8,909 nucleotides of DNA from Candidatus Omnitrophota bacterium. Its GTDB lineage: Bacteria; Omnitrophota; Koll11; Zapsychrales; Fredricksoniimonadaceae. Made by a program: the position numbers and the translations under genes. Of the stretch, positions 1 to 7,172 are shown one piece after another. Numbering within the stretch: the stretch's first letter is position 1; every line of letters begins with the position of its first letter. The DNA is taken from assembly GCA_015233705.1 (NCBI GenBank), contig JADFXE010000044.1, positions 530 through 9,438 of the forward strand. Direction: 5' to 3'. The notes under the pieces were generated by a model. It searched no databases. It was not told the origin of the DNA and saw only the letters and a program-made list of their open reading frames with translations.

Positions 1-2507
1 CCAGTACCGTGGCCCACAGGCTTGGTGGTAAAAAAGGGGTCAAAAACCCTGGAGATCTGCTCAGGCGGGATGCCGCAGCCGTTGTCGCTGATATCAACAC
101 AAACGTATCCGTCCTTCTCGTAGGTTTTGATCCGAATGACGCCCTTGTCCTTGGTTGCATGGGCCGCGTTGGTCAGAAGATTGACGAACACCTGCCCCAT
201 CCGGACCGCGCTGCAGTTCACGACCGGCGTCTTGCCGTAATTCTTCTTGAGCTCGGCGCGATATTTGATCTCGTGCTGAACGATCCCCAGGATTCCGTCG
301 ATAATCCCCTCGATCCTGGCCCGTCCCATGATCTCCCGGTCCTCCCGGGCAAAGGTCCGCAGGTCCGCGACGATCCGCTGGATCCGCTCGACACCGCCCT
401 GCGACTCTTTGACGATCTTGGCCAGATCAGTCGCAATGAGATCAAAATGGGTCTTGTCACGCAAGGCGCGCATGTCCTTCAGCACGCTCTTAACGATACC
501 ATCGGCTTTGTTCTCAACGGCGTCCTTGAGTTTCTCCATTAATGCGAACATCCGGGAATACGTCGCAATATGCTGCTCCAGGACTTGGAGATTGCTGCTG
601 ATAAATCCCATCGGATTGTTGATTTCGTGGGCCACGCCGGCGGCCAGCTGGCCAATGGCTGCCAGCTTTTCGGACTGGACCAGCTTTTCCTGGGCCAGTT
701 GAAGGTCCCTGTACGCCTGGGCCAGTTTCTCCTCGCCGACCTTGCGCTGGGAGATGTCCCGGATAACGCCGACGATAAATTTATTGCCTTCCAAATCAAC
801 ATAAACCGTCTTCTTGGTGATAATGGTCTTGACCTCACCCCGGGCATCTGTAAAGAACTCCTCATTGATGTTCTCCTCGCCAGAACGGAAGACCTCTTCG
901 TCCTTGGCCCAAAAAACATCAGCCTGCTCCTTGGGAAAGAAGTCATAATCCGATTTGCCCAGAAGTTCCTCGAGGCGACGCCCCATGAAAGCGCAAAAAG
1001 CCCGGTTGAGCGAGACCCAGCGGTGCCGGGCATCCTTGACAAAGACCGGATCTCCGATCGAATCAATGATCCGGGCCAGGTATTCCTTGGATCCGGCAAG
1101 CGCCGCCTCCGCCCGCCGGCGATCTGTGATATCAAAGATGGTCGAACGACTCATGACAAAATGCCCGTCTTCATCCTTGACGGCCGTTGCGCTGACCAGG
1201 ACCGGAAAGACCGACCCGTCCTTGCGGACAAGCTCCAGCTCTGTATCCCTGACCCAACCCTGCTCCAGAAAACGGGGAAACTCCTCCCGGAAGGTCTGCA
1301 GACTCGCCGGAGTCAACATGTCCGGAAGCCTCATTTTTCCAACAACCTCCTCCCTCGTCCGCCCCAGCCAGCGCAGCTCGGTATCATTGATCCGCACAAA
1401 ACCCCCGTCCTTGTTAAGCGAATGATATCCGCACGGCGCATTGTTAAAAAGGTCGTAAACTTCATCGGACGCCTGTTGATGAAGCTTGAGAAGATGCAAA
1501 ATGAACAAGGCCAGGAACGTGATCCCTGCCAAAAAAAGACAAAAGACCAACAGGAGCGAAGCCAGCCGCTTGTCCCGCATGACAAATGCGATGCGGGCCG
1601 GCTGTGTCAGGACCACGCCCCAACCGAAATTATCCACCCTTTTAAAGGCCTCAACATGCTGTTCCTTCTCAATAGGGTCACGCTCGACCAAAACCCCAAA
1701 CTGACCGGACAAAAGCCTTTTGACCGTGGGGTCAGCGGAAAGATCCAGGATCTCCCCCTGGGGATCATGGTTCGGATGGAAAATAACCTGGCCTTTCTGA
1801 TCGACGAGAAAGATCCGTTCGCCTGGTTCAAGCTTTATCGGCGCAACCCACTTGGCAAAAACATCCAGCTTCAATTGCAAAACAAGAATACCAAGAATTC
1901 TCTGCGGCCCCAACTCCCGCGGGCCCGTGCTGTAGGCCGCGATATCAGCCTTGATCGGGATCGCAACGTTGACCACAGAATACCGCGGAACAGCCACGCG
2001 TTTAAAGACCCCGGAAACATACGGCGTCCAGTCCTTCCTGACCCCCTGATACCAGTCCGTCTCCGCCCTGTTCAGGTCAATGGCCCCCGCGATGGTCGGC
2101 ATGTCGGCCACAATGGTTGCCTTGGGATCGGTCAGAAAAATCCGCTCAATAAACGGGAAATTCTCTTTAACGCCGCCCAAAAGTTCAATTGCGCCCTGCC
2201 AATCACCCTTGGCCGCACTCTCGACGAATTTTACGCGAGTTGCCAGAGCCACGCCCAGGTTCACCGTGTCCGTCAGTTTCTGCTGGATCAGCGTGGCGGA
2301 GAGGGCGACCACGGAGGCCTTGCGGGAGACCTCAACGCGCGTCAAAGCCTCGGAGGCCGTCAAATACCCGATGCCGGAAACAATAACGACAGGCGCGATG
2401 AGAACTAAAAAAAGATAAAAGCGGGCGCGCTGAGGTACCAGGCCGCGCTTAAAAAGAATGCGGCGAAAAAACGCGGTCAGCTGGTTAAGGAAATGGGATC
2501 TGTCCAT
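1..2507 (-). CDS. Cache-PAS-PAS sensor histidine kinase, C-terminus cut by window edge
   Basis: An inner-membrane two-component sensor kinase; 835 codons are visible and no stop is reached. The first transmembrane helix is at about residues 30-49 and the second at about 315-339. Between them lies an extracytoplasmic region of about 265 residues resembling a double Cache domain (FIERIFLTDP, then a DWYQGV segment). A PAS domain follows at about 346-470 (LFNNAPCGYHSL) and a second at about 475-592 (IIDSIGDPVFVKDA, ending in VIRDISQRK). A short coiled coil leads to the HisKA H-box GVAHEINNP with phospho-acceptor His627. The ATPase domain shows the N-box with Asn780 (NLLTNAAHA), the G1 box DNGCGIP from Asp808, and the F-box VFDPFFTTKPVG just before the edge. 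The rest of the ATPase domain, and any receiver domain, are missing. The start at 2507 is 22 bases after the stop of the exported-protein gene and lacks a clear Shine-Dalgarno, so translation from an upstream transcript is likely. The signal sensed is unknown. Confidence 0.93.
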   Translation of the reverse strand, partial: MDRSHFLNQLTAFFRRILFKRGLVPQRARFYLFLVLIAPVVIVSGIGYLTASEALTRVEVSRKASVVALSATLIQQKLTDTVNLGVALATRVKFVESAAKGDWQGAIELLGGVKENFPFIERIFLTDPKATIVADMPTIAGAIDLNRAETDWYQGVRKDWTPYVSGVFKRVAVPRYSVVNVAIPIKADIAAYSTGPRELGPQRILGILVLQLKLDVFAKWVAPIKLEPGERIFLVDQKGQVIFHPNHDPQGEILDLSADPTVKRLLSGQFGVLVERDPIEKEQHVEAFKRVDNFGWGVVLTQPARIAFVMRDKRLASLLLVFCLFLAGITFLALFILHLLKLHQQASDEVYDLFNNAPCGYHSLNKDGGFVRINDTELRWLGRTREEVVGKMRLPDMLTPASLQTFREEFPRFLEQGWVRDTELELVRKDGSVFPVLVSATAVKDEDGHFVMSRSTIFDITDRRRAEAALAGSKEYLARIIDSIGDPVFVKDARHRWVSLNRAFCAFMGRRLEELLGKSDYDFFPKEQADVFWAKDEEVFRSGEENINEEFFTDARGEVKTIITKKTVYVDLEGNKFIVGVIRDISQRKVGEEKLAQAYRDLQLAQEKLVQSEKLAAIGQLAAGVAHEINNPMGFISSNLQVLEQHIATYSRMFALMEKLKDAVENKADGIVKSVLKDMRALRDKTHFDLIATDLAKIVKESQGGVERIQRIVADLRTFAREDREIMGRARIEGIIDGILGIVQHEIKYRAELKKNYGKTPVVNCSAVRMGQVFVNLLTNAAHATKDKGVIRIKTYEKDGYVCVDISDNGCGIPPEQISRVFDPFFTTKPVGHGT

Positions 2508-2529
2508 GCATCCCCGATTAAGGAAGACT

Positions 2530-3162
2530 TCACTTGGAGGTTATCTTGACCGTGTGGTATTTAATGGCCGCGCTCTTCTTGGCCACATGGTCCTGCTGCA
2601 CCTTGGCGGACAGCCGTGCCGTGTTCTTGTCGTTGGGCTTGTCGGTCATCCAGACGAATTTGGGGAACCCTCTGAATTTCTTGTCCGCGTTGGCAAGCTT
2701 GCCATCCTTGAATTCGTAAATTGAATAGGCAAAATAATTGTGGCGCTTGCTCTCGTAGACATCCGCAATAATGACCTCGTACTTGCCGTCATTATTAACG
2801 TCAACGAAATCCTCAATCCCCGCGTAAACATCCCTGGCAACCGAGATCTTCTGGAAAAGGCCCTTCTTTTTCTGGAGATAGATATGAAGCTGGCCGGAAA
2901 GCTCGGACGCTCCAGGATGAAGGATGACAATGTAGTCCTCCAACCCGTTACCATCGATGTCAAACGCGTAGATCTGGCTGGGATCAGAGAGGTCAGAGTT
3001 CTTCTTCACGAAAGCCGGGGTCTCTTTTAAGGTGAGTTCCCGAGCCTTCACGGTCTTAGGCGGACCCTGCTTGAGGAGATACGGCGGATACTTCTTGTAG
3101 TAAGCGTTGGCGCTGGGGATAGAGACAACAAGCAAAGCCGCGATCAAAGCCCATACTTTCAC
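2530..3162 (-). CDS. Exported protein with VCBS/FG-GAP-like acidic repeats
   Basis: I do not recognise a named family. The 210-residue product starts with a signal peptide (KVWALIAALLVVSIPSANA, cleavage after about residue 20), so it is probably periplasmic or secreted. Two segments have the Asp/Asn-rich calcium-loop pattern of VCBS/FG-GAP repeats: FDIDGNGLEDYIV and VDVNNDGKYEVIIAD. These usually form beta-propeller blades, but two repeats are too few for a full propeller. The C-terminal part is Lys-rich. I chose the GTG at 3162 because GGAGGT lies six bases upstream and the signal peptide begins at once. The in-frame ATG at 3240 would add 26 residues rich in Arg, Cys and Gln ahead of the signal sequence, with a poorer ribosome site. 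The gene ends 22 bases before the sensor kinase, so the two are probably cotranscribed. It may be an accessory or ligand-binding partner of the kinase; that is inference only. Confidence 0.8.
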   Translation of the reverse strand: MKVWALIAALLVVSIPSANAYYKKYPPYLLKQGPPKTVKARELTLKETPAFVKKNSDLSDPSQIYAFDIDGNGLEDYIVILHPGASELSGQLHIYLQKKKGLFQKISVARDVYAGIEDFVDVNNDGKYEVIIADVYESKRHNYFAYSIYEFKDGKLANADKKFRGFPKFVWMTDKPNDKNTARLSAKVQQDHVAKKSAAIKYHTVKITSK

Positions 3163-3168
3163 GCTCGC

Positions 3169-3174
3169 ACCTCC
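3169..3174 (-). promoter_or_regulatory. Ribosome binding site deciding the GTG start at 3162
   Basis: On the minus strand GGAGGT lies six bases before the GTG codon at 3162. This is the best Shine-Dalgarno near this gene. It favours the GTG over the upstream in-frame ATG at 3240. Confidence 0.75.
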
Positions 3175-3253
3175 GAAAAGATAAGGACAGCTGTCTTGCG
3201 GCCTCGCAGCGCCTTGGTCGCGCCGCCTAGCGCAAAGCATCTGCCCTTATACA

Positions 3254-3463
3254 TTATTTCTTTGCTTTAGGAGCAGCTGTTTTCTTAGCAGCAGCCGGCT
3301 TGGAGCAGCAGCAACTATCCGCATTGCGGTTGAGCCACTCTTTAGCGGCGCGCTCGAAACCGATGTCATAACCGGCCTTCTCGCTTTCGATCCACTTGTA
3401 GCGATCGATCTCTGCCTTGACCTTGCTGTCGTTTAACAAATCTGCATTCTTTGTGCTCGCCAT
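3254..3463 (-). CDS. Small protein with CCC motif and Ala/Lys-rich tail
   Basis: A 69-residue protein of unknown function, probably cytoplasmic: there is no signal peptide or membrane segment. Residues 1-48 look helical and amphipathic (AEIDRYKWIESEKAGYDIGF, then ERAAKEWLNRN). Similar short Trp/Glu/Lys-rich helical proteins occur in environmental bacterial genomes, but I cannot name a family. Three consecutive cysteines at residues 51-53 (DSCCCS) could bind metal or form disulfides. The tail KPAAAKKTAAPKAKK is histone H1-like in composition and could contact nucleic acid; both ideas are inference. The start is well supported by AAGGAGG four bases upstream and an extended -10 promoter upstream of that. 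The strong ribosome site argues for high expression. It is divergent from the permease gene and 91 bases upstream of the exported-protein gene on the same strand. Confidence 0.82.
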   Translation of the reverse strand: MASTKNADLLNDSKVKAEIDRYKWIESEKAGYDIGFERAAKEWLNRNADSCCCSKPAAAKKTAAPKAKK

Positions 3464-3467
3464 AAAC

Positions 3468-3474
3468 CCTCCTT
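3468..3474 (-). promoter_or_regulatory. Strong Shine-Dalgarno of the 69-residue protein
   Basis: AAGGAGG on the minus strand, four bases before the ATG at 3463. It is a near-perfect anti-16S match and fixes the start of this short gene. Confidence 0.8.
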
Positions 3475-3489
3475 GTTAGTAATGGGTGC

Positions 3490-3516
3490 ATTATATCACA
3501 AGCCTTATAGAGGCAA
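3490..3516 (-). promoter_or_regulatory. Extended -10 sigma70-type promoter
   Basis: On the minus strand the -10 hexamer is a perfect TATAAT (3490-3495), preceded by TGA (3496-3498), giving the extended -10 form TGnTATAAT. A possible -35, TTGCCT (3511-3516), is 15 bases away, shorter than ideal, but an extended -10 tolerates a weak -35. Transcription would start near 3483 and leave a leader of about 20 bases carrying the Shine-Dalgarno of the 69-residue protein. The transcript may continue through the exported protein and sensor kinase genes, because I see no convincing terminator or separate promoter between them. Confidence 0.65.
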
Positions 3517-3548
3517 GAGAAAAGTAAAGAACATGATCTTCAAAAATC

Positions 3549-3576
3549 TTGCAGCAAAACGATTTTTCGGTACAAT
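3549..3576 (+). promoter_or_regulatory. Sigma70-type promoter for the permease
   Basis: TTGCAG (3549-3554) and TACAAT (3571-3576) are separated by 16 bases, close to the sigma70 consensus. Predicted initiation near 3583 would leave only about seven bases before the ATG at 3590, so the transcript would be almost leaderless. It is back to back with the minus-strand promoter at 3490-3516. Confidence 0.55.
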
Positions 3577-3589
3577 AATTTCCAACACC

Positions 3590-5149
3590 ATGAAAAAGCT
3601 CACTCGCCAACTTTTTCAACTCAAAAGCCTCAACCTGAGCCTGGCGGAAAGCCACGATCCCCAGCACAAACTCAAGAAAGTTCTCGGACCGCTGGAGCTT
3701 ATCCTTTTCGGGATTGGCGTCATTGTCGGCGCCGGCATCTTTGCAACTGTCGGGACGGCCGCGGCCGGCGACAGCCTGCGCCCCGGAGCCGGGCCAGCCC
3801 TCATCGTATCTTTTGCCATGACCGCTGTGGCCTGCGGGTTTGCGGCCCTGTGTTACGCCGAATTCGCCTCCCTGGTTCCCATTTCCGGCAGCGCCTACAC
3901 TTATTCCTACGCCACCTTCGGCGAAATGATCGCCTGGATCATTGGCTGGGACCTAATGCTGGAATACTGCGTGGGCAGTATCGCCGTGTCTTTGAGCTGG
4001 TCAGGATATTTCACAGGACTTTTAAACAGCCTGGGGCTCCACCTGCCGGCCTGGACCACGATCGACATGCGCTCAGCCATGCAGGGTTACAACAAGGCCA
4101 GCGCGCTTTTGAACAGCGGAACACCTTTCGCGAGCCTGACACCGGCGCTGCAGAACGCCTGGAATGCGATCCACGCGGCCCCGCACATCTTTGGGATGCC
4201 GCTCACCTTCAACCTGCCGGCCTGCGCGATCGTCCTCATCCTGACCGCGATCCTGGTGCGCGGCATCAAGGAAAGCTCTCAATTCAATGTCGGGATCGTG
4301 ATCATCAAGCTCCTGGTTCTGGGATTTTTCATCGCCCTCGGCGCGTTTTACGTCAAACCGCAGAACTGGGTGCCGTTTGCGCCCAACGGGTTTGCCGGCA
4401 TTAAGGCGGGCGCGGCCATCGCCTTTTTTGCCTACATCGGTTTTGACTGCGTCTCGACCGTGGCTGAGGAGACGCGCAACCCCAAGCGGGACATGCCTAT
4501 CGGCATCATTGGCTCGCTCATTGTCTGCACGATCATCTACATGCTCGTGGCCGCGGTCTTTACCGGCATCATCCCGGTGGGACTGCTCAAGACCTCGCTG
4601 GCCCACGGCAAGGCCGAACCGCTGGCGCTGGCCATGCAGCACATCAATCTGGGCTGGGCCGCGGTGATCATTGCCTTTGGCTCGATCGTGGCGCAGATCG
4701 CTGTGCTGTTGGTCCTGCAGATGGGACAGGCGCGGATCTTCTTCTCCATGGCGCGCGACGGACTTCTGCCGCCGGTCTTCTCCAGCGTCCACAGTCGTTT
4801 CAAGACGCCGCATGTCACGACCATCGTGACCGGCCTTATTATCGCTGTAATCGCCGCCTTCACGAACATCGACGAGATGGTGGACCTGACCAACATCGGC
4901 ACGCTCTTTGCCTTTGTCCTGGTCTGTTTCGGCATCGTGATCCTGCGCGTCAAGGAGCCGAACCGCCAAAGGACCTTCCAGGTCCCGCTGAACCCCGTGA
5001 TCCCGCTTCTGGGTGTTGCCTCGTGCATCTTTCTGATGACCGCGCTCCCGACGATCACCTGGATCCGATTTATCATCTGGCTGATCGTGGGACTGGTCGT
5101 CTACTTTTCCTACGGCATCCGCCACAGCCGGCTCCGCAGTAAAATCTAA
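3590..5149 (+). CDS. APC-superfamily amino acid permease (CAT-like)
   Basis: An inner-membrane secondary transporter of 519 residues, the usual size for cationic amino acid transporter (CAT, YfnA-like) permeases. The N-terminus (SLAESHDPQHKLKKVLGPLE) matches the cytoplasmic lead-in of this group. The first helix carries the unwound substrate-binding motif GVIVGAGIF (GAGIF at 47-51). The family hallmark FFAYIGFDCVSTVAEETRNP is at 279-298, and QARIFFSMARDGLLP follows at 380-394. Many hydrophobic segments suggest 12 or more membrane helices. The substrate cannot be read from the sequence. I chose the ATG at 3590 by family length and N-terminal pattern; it has no clear Shine-Dalgarno. An in-frame ATG at 3533 and a TTG at 3473 would add residues unlike the family, and the predicted promoter at 3549-3576 lies downstream of both. 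The gene is convergent with the opg operon, ending 10 bases from the end of the 32-residue peptide gene. Confidence 0.92.
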   Translation: MKKLTRQLFQLKSLNLSLAESHDPQHKLKKVLGPLELILFGIGVIVGAGIFATVGTAAAGDSLRPGAGPALIVSFAMTAVACGFAALCYAEFASLVPISGSAYTYSYATFGEMIAWIIGWDLMLEYCVGSIAVSLSWSGYFTGLLNSLGLHLPAWTTIDMRSAMQGYNKASALLNSGTPFASLTPALQNAWNAIHAAPHIFGMPLTFNLPACAIVLILTAILVRGIKESSQFNVGIVIIKLLVLGFFIALGAFYVKPQNWVPFAPNGFAGIKAGAAIAFFAYIGFDCVSTVAEETRNPKRDMPIGIIGSLIVCTIIYMLVAAVFTGIIPVGLLKTSLAHGKAEPLALAMQHINLGWAAVIIAFGSIVAQIAVLLVLQMGQARIFFSMARDGLLPPVFSSVHSRFKTPHVTTIVTGLIIAVIAAFTNIDEMVDLTNIGTLFAFVLVCFGIVILRVKEPNRQRTFQVPLNPVIPLLGVASCIFLMTALPTITWIRFIIWLIVGLVVYFSYGIRHSRLRSKI

Positions 5150-5158
5150 CCTCGCCTT

Positions 5159-5257
5159 TCAGGCACACACCCAACCGCAATCGTCAGGTTCAGTCGTTTC
5201 AGGTTGAGGCAAAACTAGCGGATCATTCTTCTGGGAAAGTTTTAATGGCTTCTTCAT
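5159..5257 (-). CDS. 32-residue peptide with C-terminal CGWVCA, last gene of opg operon
   Basis: A very short gene starting at an internal ATG of a longer open frame. Support: AAGGAG lies seven bases upstream of the ATG at 5257, and the gene sits 52 bases after the opgH stop on the same strand. The product has a basic start (MKKPLKLSQKND), a Pro/Glu/Thr-rich acidic middle (LPQPETTEPDD) and a C-terminal CGWVCA with a Cys-x-x-x-Cys pair. There is no signal peptide or membrane helix. The charged leader followed by a short Cys/Trp tail resembles precursors of ribosomally made modified peptides, but no maturase gene is visible here. Alternatives are a metal- or disulfide-forming small regulator of glucan synthesis, or a chance ORF. 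The function is unknown, and the gene is too small for most gene callers. Confidence 0.6.
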   Translation of the reverse strand: MKKPLKLSQKNDPLVLPQPETTEPDDCGWVCA

Positions 5258-5259
5258 AT

Positions 5260-5298
5260 CCCGGCTCCTTCTGACAATTAGTCGCAAGGATCGCCGGG
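5260..5298 (-). promoter_or_regulatory. Intercistronic hairpin masking the ribosome site of the peptide gene
   Basis: On the minus strand CCCGGC (5293-5298) pairs with GCCGGG (5260-5265). After a two-base bulge, TCCTT (5286-5290) pairs with AAGGA (5266-5270). GAC (5281-5283) can add three pairs with GTC (5273-5275) around a five-base loop. The total is 14 possible pairs. The Shine-Dalgarno AAGGAG (5265-5270) lies entirely within the stem and the ATG follows two bases after it. No T-run follows, so this is not a typical intrinsic terminator. Translational control of the peptide or 3'-end protection of opgH mRNA are the likely roles (inference). Confidence 0.65.
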
Positions 5299-5309
5299 AA
5301 ATAACAGCG

Positions 5310-7172
5310 CTACTTGATCCCTTTGAAAAAGAATTCCTGGAAACGGGACAACACTTTGGAAGGACCGGTTTCAACCGGCGTCAGGAGCAGGCCCCGTTCA
5401 CGGAAGAACAGGCCCAAGGACGGATAACTGAAGAACACGGAGATCGGCACAGCGAAAAGCAGCGGGATCACGATGACCGACACCCACCAGAAAAGGGTCT
5501 TATTGACCGCATAGGCAATGACTGCCCAGACCATGGCGCCGACAGTGCCCGGCCAGTGGGCCCGGAAAGCCTCGGCGAACGACGTCTTTTGGGAGCGCCG
5601 GACCTGGCTCTTCCAGAGCAATTTCTGGCCGATCAGGTTCAGGACCACATACCAGGTATGGAAGATCATCCTGAGCGGCGCCAGGAGTGTCGAGAACACT
5701 GTTTCCAGCGCCACGCTTGCCGAAAGCCGCGCCACTCCACCGAAACGCGTCGCCTTGTGCGGAGAAAGCGCGATCAGGACCACGCTCAGGATCTTGGGGA
5801 TAAACAGGAACGCAGCCGTGACCATCAAAAGATGGATGGACAACTCGCGGTACTGCACCGGCCAGTGCGGGAAAAGCATCCGCTCGGCGGAAAAATACAC
5901 GGTCATGTGGAAAAAGTTCGCCACGGCATGCGCAGTCATGAGGACCAGCATCAGAAACCACAGGAAGGACGAAAAATAAAAAAGGTTGCCGTTGAGAAAC
6001 AGCAACCGATGGCCGAAGGTCACGCCTTTCATAAACATAAGCCGCAGATGTTGGATATTGCCCTGACACCAGCGCCGGTCGCGCTCCAGCTCTTCCAGAA
6101 GCGTGGGCGGCAATTCCTCGTAACTGCCATCGAGCTCGTAGGCCAGCCACACGCCCCACCCGGCCCGGCGCATCAGAGCCGCTTCGACAAAGTCATGGCT
6201 CAGGATCTCGCCGCCGAACGGCGGACCGCCGGACAGGCGCGGCAGGGCGCAGTATTTCATGAACGGCGCCATGCGCACGATCGCATTGTGTCCCCAGTAG
6301 CCGGATTCATCCAACTGCCAGAAACGCAGCCCGGAGAAGAACAGCGGCCCGTAAACGTGACTGGAGAACTGCTGCAGACGCGAAATAAGGCTCGTCTGGT
6401 TCATGGCCATGGGCGCGGTCTGCAGGATGCCGATGTCCTCGCGCTCCTCCATCGCATTGACCATGCGGACCAGAAGCTCGCCTTCCATCAGGCTATCCGC
6501 ATCAAAGATGATCATGTACTTGTACTGGCTGCCCCAGCGCCGGCAGAAATCGCTCACGTTCCCGCTTTTCTTGTGGATGCGCAGTTTCCTGCGGCGGTAG
6601 AAGATCCGGCCAACCCCCTCCACGTCGCGGCACAGCTCAGCCCAGGCGGTCTCCTCCATGAGGATAAAATCGCTTTCGACCGAATCGCTCAGAATGAAAA
6701 TATCAAAACGCTCGATCTGTCCGGTGGCCTTAAGCGACTCATAGGTGGCGCGCAGGGACGAATAGATTCCCGCCATCTCCTCATGGTAGACCGCCCTCAT
6801 GAGCCCGATCCGGGCGGCCGGATCGATCGGCCGGACATCTTTGGGCAGCGGAAGATCATCATCCTGATGGCGCAGCGAAGTAAAGAATCCGAAGATCACG
6901 GTCCAGAAATTGATCGAGATCCAGCCAAAGAGAAAGACGAAAATGGTAATGATCGTCCACGAAAGCGCCGAAAGCCCCTCGGCGCCAAGGATGATCGTGA
7001 ACTTGGACCCGGCCATGAAGGTGGAGGCCGCAACAAGAAGAAAGAACGCGCTGCGGCGGACCGCCAGGAGCCGGCGGCGCGACTTATCATCATGCGACAA
7101 TGACTGCGCGGCGAATGGCCGATAGGCCATGGGAGTTCGTTTGAGCTGAGGTTGTTTGCGGACGCCGATCAT
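5310..7172 (-). CDS. opgH: Glucans biosynthesis glucosyltransferase H
   Basis: An inner-membrane GT2-family glucosyltransferase that polymerises UDP-glucose into the beta-1,2-linked backbone of osmoregulated periplasmic glucans. It has 620 residues, against about 847 in E. coli OpgH. Two N-terminal membrane helices (about 38-60 and 66-98) precede the cytoplasmic catalytic domain. The processive GT2 signature is complete: Asp163 (LSDSVE), Asp224-x-Asp226 (FDADS), Asp327 (LSHDFVEA) and RRWCQGN with Gln370. Several further membrane helices make up the C-terminal half (FSSFLWFLMLVLMTAH; LFWWVSVIVIPLLFAVPISV). Only about 37 residues precede the first helix, so the long N-terminal cytoplasmic extension of the E. 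coli protein is absent. The ATG at 7172 overlaps the upstream TGA as ATGA, which implies translational coupling; Met15 is a possible alternative start. No strong Shine-Dalgarno is seen. Confidence 0.95.
   Translation of the reverse strand: MIGVRKQPQLKRTPMAYRPFAAQSLSHDDKSRRRLLAVRRSAFFLLVAASTFMAGSKFTIILGAEGLSALSWTIITIFVFLFGWISINFWTVIFGFFTSLRHQDDDLPLPKDVRPIDPAARIGLMRAVYHEEMAGIYSSLRATYESLKATGQIERFDIFILSDSVESDFILMEETAWAELCRDVEGVGRIFYRRRKLRIHKKSGNVSDFCRRWGSQYKYMIIFDADSLMEGELLVRMVNAMEEREDIGILQTAPMAMNQTSLISRLQQFSSHVYGPLFFSGLRFWQLDESGYWGHNAIVRMAPFMKYCALPRLSGGPPFGGEILSHDFVEAALMRRAGWGVWLAYELDGSYEELPPTLLEELERDRRWCQGNIQHLRLMFMKGVTFGHRLLFLNGNLFYFSSFLWFLMLVLMTAHAVANFFHMTVYFSAERMLFPHWPVQYRELSIHLLMVTAAFLFIPKILSVVLIALSPHKATRFGGVARLSASVALETVFSTLLAPLRMIFHTWYVVLNLIGQKLLWKSQVRRSQKTSFAEAFRAHWPGTVGAMVWAVIAYAVNKTLFWWVSVIVIPLLFAVPISVFFSYPSLGLFFRERGLLLTPVETGPSKVLSRFQEFFFKGIK

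Noticed and set aside
570..2408. Long plus-strand open frame (612 codons) opposite the sensor kinase
   Set aside because: It is antisense to a kinase with intact Cache, PAS, H, N, G1 and F motifs. Its translation is low-complexity, with no recognisable domain and no ribosome site.
3186..3195. Perfect 10-base palindrome GACAGCTGTC upstream of the exported-protein gene
   Set aside because: It is short, occurs once in the window and is not placed at a recognisable promoter. It could be chance.
4073..5125. Minus-strand open frame of 350 codons opposite the permease
   Set aside because: Its highly charged Asp/Arg/His composition mirrors hydrophobic codons on the other strand. The permease has clear family motifs.
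5154..5164. GCCT-TTC-AGGC inverted repeat between the convergent genes as a terminator
   Set aside because: The stem is only four pairs and no adequate T-run follows on either strand, so no terminator is called.
5159..5374. Longer 71-residue version of the C-terminal Cys peptide, overlapping the end of opgH
   Set aside because: The extra N-terminal part overlaps opgH coding sequence and has no ribosome site. The internal ATG at 5257 has AAGGAG at proper spacing.
5556..7103. Plus-strand open frame of 515 codons opposite opgH
   Set aside because: It is a shadow of opgH. The His/Gln/Arg-rich translation is typical of antisense reading of a GC-rich membrane protein gene.
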